Counted from the stretch's first letter, positions 8,350 through 18,045 are shown. The stretch: 64,000 bases of DNA from an uncultured Eubacterium sp. (GCA_910584345.1 CAJTZX010000006.1:20620-84619); one strand, 5' to 3'. Notes: generated from the letters alone by a model not told the origin. Program-made: numbers and translations.

Positions 8350-9435
8350 TTATGACTCTTCTTCTTCCTGCACAGCATTTTCTTCCTGAATTAATGCTTT
8401 CATGCTTAAGCTGATCTTACGCTCTGCTTCGTTAAAATCAACGATCTTAGCTTCAATCTCCTGACCTGCTTTTAAAACATCAGACGGTTTGTCAATATGC
8501 TCCTTTGAAATCTGCGATACATGCAGTAATGCATCAATTCCAGGAGCAAGCTCTACAAACGCGCCAAAATCTGTCATTCTTGCAACTCTGCCAGTGATAA
8601 TAGTACCTGTTGCAAATTTTTCAGTTGCATTATTCCAAGGATTATCTTCTGGAAATTTCATGCTGAGTGCGATTTTAGTGTCATTAATGTCTTTGATAAA
8701 GATTTTTACAACATCACCGACTTTAAATGCTTTCTTCGGGCTTTCCACACGTCCCCAGGACATTTCTGAAATATGGAGCAAACCATCTGCGCCACCCAGA
8801 TCAATAAATGCACCGAAATCTGTAACATTCTTTACAGTTCCTTCTAATACGTCACCAACATTGATTCTTTCAAACAACGCTTTCCGCTGTTCTTCTTTTT
8901 TTGCAACCAAAAGCTGTTTACGGTCGCCGATAATTCTTCTTCTTCTTGGATTAAACTCCGTAATGACAAACTCAATTTCCTGTCCGTCATATTTGGTCAG
9001 ATCTTTTTCATATACATCTGACACAAGACTGGATGGAATAAAAACTCTTGCTTCATCCACAATCACGCTTAAACCACCGTTTAATACCTGCGCAACTTTC
9101 GCTGTCAGCACTTCCTGATTTTCAAATGCTTCTTCTAATCTCTTGCTTCCTTTTTCTGCGGCAAGCCGTTTGTAGGTTAAGAGCACCTGGCCGTCGCCGT
9201 CATTTACTTTTAAAACTTTTGCCTCCATAGTACTGCCTACTTCAATCAAAGTAGTAAGATCAACGTTTGGTTCATTGGTGTATTCACTGCGCGTAATGAT
9301 ACCATCTGACTTGTAACCGATATTAAGCACGATTTCGTCTGGTTTTACATCGATAACAGTACCTTCAACAACCTCCCCGTTTCTTATTGTTTTAAAAGAT
9401 TCTTCCAACATTTGTTCAAAGCTTTGTTCTGACAT
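8350..9435 (-). CDS. rpsA: S1-domain protein, ribosomal protein S1 homolog
   Basis: A 361-residue protein made of four S1 RNA-binding repeats at roughly 15-85, 100-165, 185-255 and 270-340. The third and fourth repeats carry the canonical cores VTDFGAFIDLGGADGLLHIS and MTDFGAFVELAPGIDALLHV. Four repeats rather than six is normal for Gram-positive S1 homologs, which bind mRNA on the 30S subunit. I chose ATG 9435: GAGGAGG ends nine bases upstream. The gene overlaps the end of ispH by 20 bases in another frame, whereas many clostridia fuse the two. The acidic tail ends EEEES. Confidence 0.9.
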   Translation of the reverse strand: MSEQSFEQMLEESFKTIRNGEVVEGTVIDVKPDEIVLNIGYKSDGIITRSEYTNEPNVDLTTLIEVGSTMEAKVLKVNDGDGQVLLTYKRLAAEKGSKRLEEAFENQEVLTAKVAQVLNGGLSVIVDEARVFIPSSLVSDVYEKDLTKYDGQEIEFVITEFNPRRRRIIGDRKQLLVAKKEEQRKALFERINVGDVLEGTVKNVTDFGAFIDLGGADGLLHISEMSWGRVESPKKAFKVGDVVKIFIKDINDTKIALSMKFPEDNPWNNATEKFATGTIITGRVARMTDFGAFVELAPGIDALLHVSQISKEHIDKPSDVLKAGQEIEAKIVDFNEAERKISLSMKALIQEENAVQEEEES

Positions 9436-10285
9436 ACTTTTGAACCTCCTCAATAATTTTCTTTGGGGTGGAAGCCCCTGCGGTAATACCTACGTTATCA
9501 ATGTGACCAGTCTCAGATAATTTTAAATCTGCCGCGGTCTGTATATAGTAAGTATTTGCACATTCTTCTTTGCATATCTCATACAGTTTCTGCGTATTCG
9601 AACTGCTCCTTCCTCCAATAACAATCATTATATCGGAAGTTTCTGCCAGACTTGCTGCTTCATTCTGCCGTTCTTCTGTAGCGTTACAAATTGTATTCAA
9701 TACACGTATATCTCTAATATACCCTTTTTTTTGAATAATTTCAACTAATTCTTGAAATTTCTTGTAATTAAAAGTCGTTTGTGCCACAATACATACTTTT
9801 TTACCGGATTTTGGCTTATAATTTTGCGCTTCTTCATAATCTGCAATCACGGTAGTATGCTTTGGGTCACACCACCCCCGGATGCCTTCCACTTCCGGAT
9901 GCAGGCTGCTGCCGATAATCACAATCTCATAACCGTCGTTTGAAAACTCTTCCACAATCTGATGAATTTTCAGAACAAACGGGCAGGTTGCGTCTTCGAT
10001 CTCAAATCCGGCATGTTCCAGCTTCTCATAGACTTCTTTGGATACACCATGAGAACGAATAATCACAGTTCCCTTTTCCTGCTTTTGTGCATCGGTAAGT
10101 GTTTCTAAGTTATCCAGCACCTTCACGCCTTTTTCTTCCAGATCTTTGACAACCTCTTCGTTATGGATGATCGGCCCATAAGTATAAATAAACCCTTTTT
10201 TTATATCGGCCTGTTCATAGACTTTGTTAACCGCCCGTTTGACTCCAAAACAAAATCCGGCGCTTTTTGCTACTGTAATGTTCAT
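9416..10285 (-). CDS. ispH: 4-hydroxy-3-methylbut-2-enyl diphosphate reductase
   Basis: IspH performs the last step of the non-mevalonate isoprenoid pathway with a 4Fe-4S cluster. The three cluster cysteines are visible: AGFCFGVKRAV near residue 12, EDATCPFV near 97, and LNTICNATEERQ near 195. The length of 289 residues is typical. It overlaps cmk by four bases upstream and rpsA by 20 bases downstream, within the usual clostridial cmk-ispH-rpsA cluster. Confidence 0.95.
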   Translation of the reverse strand: MNITVAKSAGFCFGVKRAVNKVYEQADIKKGFIYTYGPIIHNEEVVKDLEEKGVKVLDNLETLTDAQKQEKGTVIIRSHGVSKEVYEKLEHAGFEIEDATCPFVLKIHQIVEEFSNDGYEIVIIGSSLHPEVEGIRGWCDPKHTTVIADYEEAQNYKPKSGKKVCIVAQTTFNYKKFQELVEIIQKKGYIRDIRVLNTICNATEERQNEAASLAETSDIMIVIGGRSSSNTQKLYEICKEECANTYYIQTAADLKLSETGHIDNVGITAGASTPKKIIEEVQKYVRTKL

Positions 10286-10962
10286 TCTTTTCCTTTCAAA
10301 ACTGCCTTTTCGTAAATTTTTTTTATGGCAGACAGCACTTGCTCAATGTCCATATCAGAAGAATCTACTAAAATAGCATCGTCTGCCTGCTTTAATGGTG
10401 CGATTTCCCTGTGCATATCACGGTAATCGCGGTCCTTGATATCCGTTTCAATCTGATCGTAATCTGCCTCTACGCCTTTTTTGACCAGTTCTTCATATCT
10501 TCTTGCAGCACGTGCGGATACCTTAGCCGTCAGATAAATCTTAACCTGTGCATTTGGCAGCACACAAGTACCAATATCGCGTCCGTCCATAATTACGTTA
10601 CTTGTCTGGGCAAGTTTTTGCTGGAGCGCTGTCAATTTTGCCCGAACATCGGCATATATGCTCGTATTGGACGCCATAATCCCCACTTCTTCATCACGGA
10701 TATAATCATTCACATTTTCACCGTTTAATATTACGCACTGGGTGCCTTCCTGATAAGCAATCGTAATATCAATCTTTGGACATGCCGCTGCAATTGCCTT
10801 TTCATCTTTTGGATCTATTTTTTCCCGTAGAAAATAGAGGGCCATCGCGCGGTACATAGCGCCTGTGTCTACGTATACAAATGATAACTCATTTGCAAGG
10901 CGTTTGGCAATGGTACTTTTTCCCGCACCGGACGGACCGTCTATTGCAATGTTAAAACCCAT
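10282..10962 (-). CDS. cmk: Cytidylate kinase
   Basis: Phosphorylates CMP and dCMP. The P-loop GPSGAGKSTIAK is at residues 9-20, YVDTGAMYRA near 30-39 forms part of the substrate site, and DGRDIGTCVLPNA near 150 is the family signature. The length of 226 residues is normal. Its stop overlaps the ispH start (ATGA), so the genes are probably translationally coupled. Confidence 0.95.
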   Translation of the reverse strand: MGFNIAIDGPSGAGKSTIAKRLANELSFVYVDTGAMYRAMALYFLREKIDPKDEKAIAAACPKIDITIAYQEGTQCVILNGENVNDYIRDEEVGIMASNTSIYADVRAKLTALQQKLAQTSNVIMDGRDIGTCVLPNAQVKIYLTAKVSARAARRYEELVKKGVEADYDQIETDIKDRDYRDMHREIAPLKQADDAILVDSSDMDIEQVLSAIKKIYEKAVLKGKE

Positions 10963-11003
10963 GAAACCTGTTCCTTTCTGTATGATAAATACAAACTGTT
11001 TTG

Positions 11004-12242
11004 TCAGACTGCCAATCCGGCGCTCATCCCGGCCAAATATCCGCTGGACCAGGCAATCTGTAAGTTAAATCCTCCGGTCATAGCGTCTACATCTATGATT
11101 TCCCCTGCAAAATATAATCCTTCCGTCAGCTTTGACTCCATCGTGGATGGGTCAATTTCTTTTACACAGATTCCTCCCCTTGTAATAATTGCCTCTTTAA
11201 AATCACGAAATCCGGTTAAAGTTGCAGGAAAATCTTTTAGTATTTTTGCCAGATGTTTCCGCTCTTCTTTTACAATTTCATTCACTTTCCTCTCCGGATC
11301 AATGCCGCTTAATGCGAGGATCACTGGAATCATTTTCGACGGCAGCAGATGATTCAGTACATTTTTAAACTGCTTATTTTGCGCTTGCTCAAAATCACGT
11401 AAGATTCTCTGATCCAGCTGTTCCTGTGTTAATGCAGGCTTTAAATCGACTCTTAACTGCAAAGAACCTTTGGAAAGTCTGTCGTTAATAACAGCGCTTG
11501 CACGCAGCATCAACGGCCCGCTGACGCCAAAATGTGTAAACAGCATTTCTCCAAAATCATCATACAGCGCCTTATGCCCATCATAAATACGAGTGCGTAC
11601 ATTTTTTAACGTAAGCCCCTGTAGCTTTGGAATGTAAGATTCTTTTGTGTACATCGCTGTCAGGCTTGGATTTGGCTGGATCAAAGAATGACCAAAATGC
11701 TCTGCAAATAAGTATCCATCCCCTGTCGACCCGGTTGCAGGATAAGAAAGTCCTCCTGTTGCCAGAATTACTTTTTCTGCACAATAGGTTCGATCCTTAG
11801 TATCTTTTACATAAAATTTGTTATTTTGTTTTGTGATAGATGCAATTCTTGTTTGCAGATGGATATCCACAGGAAGCCGTTCTAACGTTTTCGTTAATGC
11901 ACGAATAATATCAGAGGAATGATCTGATACAGGAAACACCCGGCCACCCCGTTCCGTTTTTAAGGGAACCTGATTTTGTTCAAAAAAATCCATGACTTGA
12001 AAATTATCATACGTGTAAACAGCACTATACATAAACTTAGCATTTCTAACTATTTGCCGAAAAATTTCTTCCGTATCACAGGCATTGGTTACATTGCAGC
12101 GCCCCTTTCCTGTAATATACAGCTTTTTTCCGAGCTTTTCGTTACGCTCCAAAACGAGGACGCTGCTCCCCTGCAGCGCTGCCGCAATCGCAGCCATCAT
12201 CCCGGATGCACCGCCGCCTACTACTATGATCTGTTCAGCCAT
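11004..12242 (-). CDS. HI0933-type FAD-dependent flavoprotein
   Basis: A 412-residue flavoprotein of the HI0933/YhiN family, often annotated as an aminoacetone oxidase-like FAD enzyme. The N-terminal dinucleotide motif VGGGASGMMAA starts near residue 7. GKGRCNVTNAC is near 47, ATGGLSYPATGSTGDGY near 155, and the C-terminal FAGEIIDVDAMTGGFNLQ closes the FAD site. The physiological substrate is unknown. ATG 12242 has AAGGAG seven bases upstream; a longer frame begins 45 bases earlier without a site. It precedes cmk by 41 nt, a common clostridial pairing. Confidence 0.88.
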   Translation of the reverse strand: MAEQIIVVGGGASGMMAAIAAALQGSSVLVLERNEKLGKKLYITGKGRCNVTNACDTEEIFRQIVRNAKFMYSAVYTYDNFQVMDFFEQNQVPLKTERGGRVFPVSDHSSDIIRALTKTLERLPVDIHLQTRIASITKQNNKFYVKDTKDRTYCAEKVILATGGLSYPATGSTGDGYLFAEHFGHSLIQPNPSLTAMYTKESYIPKLQGLTLKNVRTRIYDGHKALYDDFGEMLFTHFGVSGPLMLRASAVINDRLSKGSLQLRVDLKPALTQEQLDQRILRDFEQAQNKQFKNVLNHLLPSKMIPVILALSGIDPERKVNEIVKEERKHLAKILKDFPATLTGFRDFKEAIITRGGICVKEIDPSTMESKLTEGLYFAGEIIDVDAMTGGFNLQIAWSSGYLAGMSAGLAV

Positions 12243-12296
12243 TCTTCTCTCCTTACCAGCACAGATTTTTGTAATCGATTCTATCATTAGGAACGG

Positions 12297-13256
12297 TTAC
12301 GACGAATCTTTTTCCATATCTGAATCTTTTTCCATATCAAAATCTACTGCCTTTGCATAATGCATTTTGAATTTATCGTCGATATAATCGATTTCATCAT
12401 TTTTGTAAACCTGATAATCTTCCCATATCTGCTCTAACGATTCAAGCGTATTTGCCACCTCATCCTGCCTGCGCATACATAACGCCACGATCAGCGCATT
12501 AATAACACTTAAAGGTGCCACAAGAGAATCTACAATAGATGCCATATCACTCTCTGCAATCAAGTTGCAGGAAGAATAAAGATTCATTGGAGAATGCACG
12601 CTGTCTGTCAATGTAATTACTTTTGCATTTCGGTGATTCGCAAATTCCAGCGCTTTTAATGTGCGAAGAGAATATCTCGGAAAACTGATGCCGATAATGA
12701 CATCCTCTTTGCTGATGCGTACCATTTGTTCAAATATCTCACTGGAACTGTTTGTATGCAGCAGTGTCACATGATCGAAAATATAATTCAAATAAAAGGA
12801 CAAAAATGCAGCAAGCGGTGCACAGCTGCGGATACCAATGATATAGATCCGCTTAGCGGTTAAAATCGTATCCACAGCCAGTTCAAATGCATTCTGGTCA
12901 ATGGTATGCAAAGTCCCTTTGATCTTTTCAATATCTGCTTTTAACACAGATTCCAGTACTCTGGATCGACTGATTCTGCCAAAAGTAACTTCTATTCGCG
13001 AAGCAGCGTCCAGCTTTGAACGAACCATTTCCTCTAATGCTTTTTGAAACTGCGGATATCCTTTGTATCCCAGTTGTGCGGCAAACCGCACAACTGTTGA
13101 TTCGCTCACACCGACAACTTCTCCCAATTTTGCCGCTGTTAAAAATACTGCTTTATCATAATTATCTGTAATATAGGCTGCCAAAAGCTTCTGACCTTTA
13201 CTCATTGTGCTGTAGCGTTCATTCATCCGGTTGGTCAGCTCATTTGTATTCCCCAT
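12297..13256 (-). CDS. MurR/RpiR family transcriptional regulator
   Basis: A 319-residue regulator. The N-terminal helix-turn-helix (about 1-75) includes KLGEVVGVSESTVVRFAAQL, and a SIS sugar-phosphate binding domain spans about 115-250. Such proteins sense phosphosugars, often amino sugars. It lies 10 nt after the L,D-transpeptidase and 54 nt before the flavoprotein gene, so it may share their transcript. The extreme C-terminus repeats DMEKDS twice from a 15-bp duplication. The ligand is unknown. Confidence 0.9.
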   Translation of the reverse strand: MGNTNELTNRMNERYSTMSKGQKLLAAYITDNYDKAVFLTAAKLGEVVGVSESTVVRFAAQLGYKGYPQFQKALEEMVRSKLDAASRIEVTFGRISRSRVLESVLKADIEKIKGTLHTIDQNAFELAVDTILTAKRIYIIGIRSCAPLAAFLSFYLNYIFDHVTLLHTNSSSEIFEQMVRISKEDVIIGISFPRYSLRTLKALEFANHRNAKVITLTDSVHSPMNLYSSCNLIAESDMASIVDSLVAPLSVINALIVALCMRRQDEVANTLESLEQIWEDYQVYKNDEIDYIDDKFKMHYAKAVDFDMEKDSDMEKDSS

Positions 13257-13266
13257 TTCTTTTTGC

Positions 13267-15264
13267 CTATACCCCAGCAGCGGCTGGAGCTGCTGCGGCT
13301 GTAATTGTCCTTACATACTGCGTTGTATTGCCCAGTGCATCGGTATAAGTATAGGTAATCTTATAAATACCCGTATCTGCAATGACAAGATCCATACCTT
13401 CTGGCAACATCAAGTCTGTCTCAACAACACTGGCGTTCATCTGATAAGTTACTTTATATTGAATGCCTTCAGCTGTTTTTGACACTTGCTGCGTGCCGTC
13501 AGACATAACGGTGACGGTCTGCACAGAAACATTTTCCAACGGCTTAACCAACGTACCGGCCGTCCGAATATCATCTGCAGGAGCTATAATCGTATGCATA
13601 ACCGACACTACGGTTGGCTGCGTCACTGATGGCTGACCTGTCTGAGATGGATCTGCCGGATTTAACGGGTTCGCTGGATCTGTTGGTGTTACCGGATCTG
13701 TCGGTGTTGCTGGATCCGTTGGTTCTGTCGGGTTCGTCGGTGTTGTTGGATCCGTCGGTGTTACCGGATCCGTTGGTGTTGTTGGATCTGTTGGTGTTGT
13801 CGGATCTTGTGGTATTGTTGGATCTTGCGGTTCCTCTTTTGCCACTACAAGCTTTCTCTTCTTTTCCGCAACAAGATACTTACCTGTTTTTAAACTTTTT
13901 TCAGGATTAGAGCAATAATATCTTACGGTATATGTCCCTGCTCCCGTAAGCTTATAAGAACCATTTTGAGAAACAGTCTTAACTTTTCCATCGGGATCTG
14001 TCACTTTAATGCTGATCTTAGATGTCATATTTTTACCTGACGTAAGCTTGGCTGTCACGCCAGAAATCAGTTTTTTATAATTTACCGAAGATGTCCCCGC
14101 CGCAAGCTCAATCGTTTTGAAATTATCCTTGCTTTTGATTACCGGTTTTTTCGTATCTTTCACGATAATCTTCATATATTCTTCTGTTACGAGTTTATTT
14201 GTCGGATTTTTCAGATAATACATAATCCGATAAGTTCCGGTATGGTTCAACTTTAAAGTTTCCGCACGCACACCTTTATATTCCTTCGTTCCCGGCTTGC
14301 GTACTTTCGTTATGATCTTATCGGTCAACACGGTTCCCATAGAATTTTTCGCTGTAACTTTGGACCGGAGATTAACGGTAGATTTATACTCTTTTGTAAT
14401 CTCCTTGCGCACTCCTGAAATGGTCGCTTTGCTGGCATCTCCTACCGTATAAGTCACCGTTACGGATGCATCTCTGCCAAAAGAATCCGTCAGTGAATAA
14501 GTCACAGGATAACTTCCCATTTTTTTTGTATTAACCGTACCAGAAGTACGTATCCATGCCTGACTCAGTTCATTGCCTGCTGAATCATAAGCTTTCATCT
14601 CCACCGGGGTAAATGTACCGTTATACTGCGCTTTTACATTTGTACTCTTTACGGTAATCTTTGGCTGTGTATTTTTCGTTGCATATGTATTGTTTGGATC
14701 CGGATCTGTCGGATCCCATCCCATACGTACCGATGAACTAACTTTAATGGAAGCCGGCTTGCCAAGAGGATCATCACCCGAATTTCCATTAAAAATAATG
14801 ACCTTTGTCCGCAGCGGGCAATTATCATAAATCCACTTTGCCGCAGCCGTCGTTATACGTACACAGCCATGAGAGGCAAGCGACCCCAGCTTATTGTACT
14901 GTACATAAGACTGCGTTGTTTTATTTTGCTGAAAATACCAGACAGAATGAAACAGGATGGAACCGGTAATTCTCGTACAATACTGTCCGTAGCTTGGGCC
15001 ATCCAATATCCACCAGGTATATTTATTCATTGTATAAAAAGTCCCTACCGGCGTTGCATATCCGGCTGAACATACAAATGCTGTGTAAGGCTTATCGTCA
15101 TGTGTATATACAGTTACCACATTCGTTCCCTTATTTACTTTCAGATAGTAATTCCCCGTTTCTGCTTTTACATTCGTCTGAAAACCCAGAATCATCATAC
15201 AGCACAAAAAAGTAAACACGATGCTGCGCAGCAAAGTCTTCTTTTTCAGAGTCTTCTTTTTCAT
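13267..15264 (-). CDS. Secreted L,D-transpeptidase (YkuD) with Ig-like and Pro/Thr repeat regions
   Basis: A 665-residue exported protein with a signal peptide (about 1-34). The YkuD catalytic domain (about 36-165) carries the catalytic motif SHGCVRITT and an upstream HS in ILFHSVW. Such enzymes make 3-3 peptidoglycan cross-links or attach proteins. Several bacterial Ig-like domains fill about 190-480. A Pro/Thr/Asp linker of hexamers such as DPTTPT follows (about 480-550), then a C-terminal Ig-like module. ATG 15264 follows GGAGG by five bases. No sortase motif is visible. Confidence 0.9.
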   Translation of the reverse strand: MKKKTLKKKTLLRSIVFTFLCCMMILGFQTNVKAETGNYYLKVNKGTNVVTVYTHDDKPYTAFVCSAGYATPVGTFYTMNKYTWWILDGPSYGQYCTRITGSILFHSVWYFQQNKTTQSYVQYNKLGSLASHGCVRITTAAAKWIYDNCPLRTKVIIFNGNSGDDPLGKPASIKVSSSVRMGWDPTDPDPNNTYATKNTQPKITVKSTNVKAQYNGTFTPVEMKAYDSAGNELSQAWIRTSGTVNTKKMGSYPVTYSLTDSFGRDASVTVTYTVGDASKATISGVRKEITKEYKSTVNLRSKVTAKNSMGTVLTDKIITKVRKPGTKEYKGVRAETLKLNHTGTYRIMYYLKNPTNKLVTEEYMKIIVKDTKKPVIKSKDNFKTIELAAGTSSVNYKKLISGVTAKLTSGKNMTSKISIKVTDPDGKVKTVSQNGSYKLTGAGTYTVRYYCSNPEKSLKTGKYLVAEKKRKLVVAKEEPQDPTIPQDPTTPTDPTTPTDPVTPTDPTTPTNPTEPTDPATPTDPVTPTDPANPLNPADPSQTGQPSVTQPTVVSVMHTIIAPADDIRTAGTLVKPLENVSVQTVTVMSDGTQQVSKTAEGIQYKVTYQMNASVVETDLMLPEGMDLVIADTGIYKITYTYTDALGNTTQYVRTITAAAAPAAAGV
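13655..13840. repeat. 18-bp degenerate coding repeats in the L,D-transpeptidase linker
   Basis: About ten units of roughly 18 bp, with the core GGATCTGTTGGTGTTGTT on the plus strand, encode the Pro/Thr/Asp hexamers of the cell-wall spanning linker. Such tracts vary in length between strains by slippage. Confidence 0.75.
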
Positions 15265-15310
15265 AAATACCTCCATGATCGAGTGTAAAGTCGAATCTCA
15301 TTTTATGAAA

Positions 15311-15343
15311 GGTGCTGCAAACGCTGTTCACAGCACCTTTTTT
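15311..15343. terminator. Terminator-like hairpin between oadA and the L,D-transpeptidase gene
   Basis: GGTGCTG (15311-15317) pairs with CAGCACC (15331-15337) and is followed on the plus strand by six Ts. On the minus strand, where the neighbouring genes run, it is followed by TTTCATAAA. It probably ends the decarboxylase transcript before the next operon. Confidence 0.55.
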
Positions 15344-15357
15344 GTTACAGTTCACAC

Positions 15358-15423
15358 CCAATATTATTAACTTAACGGATTTCCGAACGACTATGAAAAG
15401 CTTAAGTTAATGACATTGGTTCA
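15358..15423. repeat. Dispersed repeat R1, copy A (folded back on itself)
   Basis: The direct copy runs from 15358 to 15394 (CCAATATTATTAAC, then CGGATTTCCGAACGACT). It is followed by an inverted copy of its first half (15398-15423, TTAAGTTAATGACATTGG). The ends ATTAACTTAA and TTAAGTTAAT form a stem. Related copies are at 43664-43710 and 55940-55985. It lies just downstream of oadA. Confidence 0.65.
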
Positions 15424-15455
15424 CACTATAGTGCCAGTGTAACCCTTCCCTGTTA

Positions 15456-16874
15456 TTAAACCGGATAAGCTCCGTTTTTCGTATCAGCTACAGAAGCATC
15501 TACTTTTTTCTGCTGTGCTTCACGGTATTTAAAAAATTCAGTAGCAACCTGCGGGAACAGTGCATAGGACAACACATCTTCGTCCTGCTGCTTCCACTGC
15601 TTCATCTCCGCTTCAATCTTAGACAATTCCGGTTCCAGCAAATCTGCCGGGCGGCAGGTAATGGCATTTTTCTTATCTTCGCCAAGCACCTTGTCTACGA
15701 TTTCCGGATTAAACGGCTTTACTGTCTGTCCATATTTTCCAAGCAGCACGTCTTTCGTCTCTTTGGTAGCAACTTTATAACGTTCACCCATCAATACGTT
15801 AAACACAGCCTGTGTCCCTACGATCTGGGAAGACGGCGTTACAAGCGGCGGCTCACCCAAGTCTTTGCGCACACGCGGTACTTCCGCAAGCACTTCTTCA
15901 TACTTGTCTTCCTTCCCCTGCTCCTTTAATTGGGAAATCAGGTTCGACAACATACCGCCTGGTACCTGGTATAGCAATGTCTTGATATTAACGCCAAGCA
16001 CTTTCGGATTCATCAGACCACTTTCCAACGCTTCTTCTCGCATCGGACGGAAATAATCAGCGATTTCCGCTAATAAATTCTGGTCAAGTCCGGTATCATA
16101 TACAGAACCTTTGAACGCTTCTACCATAACCTCTGTCGCCGGCTGTGACGTACCGAGTGCAAATGGAGACATTGCCGTATCCACAATATCGCACCCGGCT
16201 TCTACTGCTTTCATATATGTCATGGAAGCTACACCGGATGTATAATGTGTATGCAGCTCAATCGGAAGGCTTGTAGAAGATTTTAATGCGCGAACAAGCG
16301 TATCTGCCTCCTGCGGCACCAAAAGTCCTGCCATATCTTTAATACAAATCGAATCCGCACCCATTTCTTCGATTTTCTTTGCCATATCCGTCCAGTATTC
16401 CAGCGTATAAGCATCACCTAGTGTATAAGATAACGCTACCTGTGCATGTCCTTTTTCTTTATTACATGCAGTAACTGCTGTCTGGAGGTTGCGAAGGTCA
16501 TTCAAACAGTCAAAAATTCGAATAATATCAATGCCGTTTGCAATTGATTTTTGTACAAAGTATTCTACTACATCATCTGCATATGGACGATAGCCTAAAA
16601 TATTCTGGCCGCGAAATAACATCTGCAGCTTGGTATTTTTAAATCCTGCTTTTAATTTGCGCAGTCTGTCCCACGGATCTTCTTTCAAAAAACGAAGAGA
16701 CGCGTCAAACGTAGCTCCGCCCCAGCATTCTACCGCATGAAAGCCAACCTTATCCATTTTATCAACGATCGGGAGCATTTGCTCGGTCGTCATTCTAGTA
16801 GCGATCAGAGACTGGTGCGCGTCACGTAATATAGTTTCCGTAATCTTTAACGGTTTTTTAGTAACTTCTGCCAT
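15456..16874 (-). CDS. oadA: Oxaloacetate decarboxylase alpha-type carboxyltransferase (no biotin domain)
   Basis: The subunit moves a carboxyl group between an oxoacid (oxaloacetate or pyruvate) and biotin. The TIM-barrel HMGL-like domain (about 8-270) shows RDAHQSLIATR, CIKDMAGLL (the active-site Lys) and ELHTHYTSG (metal-binding His residues). The conserved PYC/OADA domain follows (about 290-460). At 472 residues it stops before any C-terminal biotin carrier domain; the carrier is a separate gene three places upstream. It is the last gene of the operon. Confidence 0.92.
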   Translation of the reverse strand: MAEVTKKPLKITETILRDAHQSLIATRMTTEQMLPIVDKMDKVGFHAVECWGGATFDASLRFLKEDPWDRLRKLKAGFKNTKLQMLFRGQNILGYRPYADDVVEYFVQKSIANGIDIIRIFDCLNDLRNLQTAVTACNKEKGHAQVALSYTLGDAYTLEYWTDMAKKIEEMGADSICIKDMAGLLVPQEADTLVRALKSSTSLPIELHTHYTSGVASMTYMKAVEAGCDIVDTAMSPFALGTSQPATEVMVEAFKGSVYDTGLDQNLLAEIADYFRPMREEALESGLMNPKVLGVNIKTLLYQVPGGMLSNLISQLKEQGKEDKYEEVLAEVPRVRKDLGEPPLVTPSSQIVGTQAVFNVLMGERYKVATKETKDVLLGKYGQTVKPFNPEIVDKVLGEDKKNAITCRPADLLEPELSKIEAEMKQWKQQDEDVLSYALFPQVATEFFKYREAQQKKVDASVADTKNGAYPV

Positions 16875-16893
16875 CTTTTTTCATTCCTCCCTG

Positions 16894-18045
16894 TTATATA
16901 CCAAAGATTGCCATAAAGGTTCCGGCTGCTACGGCAGTACCAATAACGCCTGCAACGTTTGGCCCCATTGCGTGCATCAGTAAGAAGTTCGTCGGATCTT
17001 CTTCAGCGCCTACCTTCTGAGATACACGTGCCGCCATAGGAACTGCAGATACGCCCGCAGAACCAATCAACGGATTGATCTTGCCATGCGTAAGCACGCA
17101 AAGAAGCTTTCCGAGCAATACACCTGCTGCCGTACCAAATGCAAACGCAATCAAACCAAGCGCTACGATCTTTAACGTACTGAAATTTAAAAACGCTTCA
17201 GCGCTTGTAGACGCACCTACCGATGTTCCAAGCAAAATAACTACGATATACATCAGCGCATTTGATGCCGTATCTGTCAGCTGTCTGACAACACCGGACT
17301 CACGGAACAGGTTGCCAAGCATCAGCATACCTACAAGAGGAGCCGTTGTCGGAAGCAGTAAGCAGACAATAATCGTAACAACAATCGGGAATAAAATCTT
17401 CTCCAGCTTGGACACAGGACGAAGATTCTGCATCTTGATCTGGCGTTCTTTTTTTGTCGTCAGAGCTTTCATAATCGGCGGCTGAATCACCGGCACCAAA
17501 GACATATAAGAATAAGCTGCCACTGCAATCGGGCCCATCAGCGCTGCCTGCCCGAGTTTTCCGGCCAGGAAAATCGAAGTCGGCCCATCGGCGCCACCAA
17601 TAATGGAAATGGCTGCTGCAGCCTTATCGTTAAAGCCCATTAAAATAGCCATAAAATAAGCCATGTAAATACCAAACTGCGCTGCCGCACCCATCAAAAA
17701 GCTGATTGGATTGGCAATTAACGGCCCAAAATCTGTCATCGCTCCGACACCTAAAAAGATCAGTGACGGAAGGATCGACCATTCATCTAATGTATAAAAA
17801 TAATACAGTAATCCGCCAACACCATTGCTTGTTTCTTCCGGACTCGCCATAATATCCGGATAAATATTTACAAGCAGCATTCCAAATGCAATCGGCACAA
17901 GCAATAATGGTTCATAGCCTTTTGCAATTGCAAGATATAAAAATACACAGGCAACCAAAATCATCAGGTAATTGCCCCATGTCAAGTTAAAAAATGCTGT
18001 CTGGTGCAGGAGGTTACTCATTGTCTCTCCAACGTAACTAAGCAT
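16894..18045 (-). CDS. oadB: Sodium-translocating decarboxylase beta subunit
   Basis: The beta subunit decarboxylates carboxybiotin and exports sodium ions. The 383-residue membrane protein has about nine to eleven helices. The conserved re-entrant motif SIIGGADGPTSIFLAGKL carries the key Asp, and the C-terminal half contains ASTSAEAFL and SAGVSAVPMAARVSQ. AGGAGG lies six bases before the ATG. It is 19 nt upstream of oadA and 27 nt downstream of the biotin carrier. Confidence 0.94.
   Translation of the reverse strand: MLSYVGETMSNLLHQTAFFNLTWGNYLMILVACVFLYLAIAKGYEPLLLVPIAFGMLLVNIYPDIMASPEETSNGVGGLLYYFYTLDEWSILPSLIFLGVGAMTDFGPLIANPISFLMGAAAQFGIYMAYFMAILMGFNDKAAAAISIIGGADGPTSIFLAGKLGQAALMGPIAVAAYSYMSLVPVIQPPIMKALTTKKERQIKMQNLRPVSKLEKILFPIVVTIIVCLLLPTTAPLVGMLMLGNLFRESGVVRQLTDTASNALMYIVVILLGTSVGASTSAEAFLNFSTLKIVALGLIAFAFGTAAGVLLGKLLCVLTHGKINPLIGSAGVSAVPMAARVSQKVGAEEDPTNFLLMHAMGPNVAGVIGTAVAAGTFMAIFGI

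Noticed and set aside
8489..9118. 209-codon plus-strand frame
   Set aside because: It is antisense to the S1 repeats of rpsA; low-complexity Ser/Thr-rich product and no ribosome site.
13655..13840. Possible CRISPR or non-coding satellite
   Set aside because: The repeats are in frame within the L,D-transpeptidase gene and encode a Pro/Thr linker.
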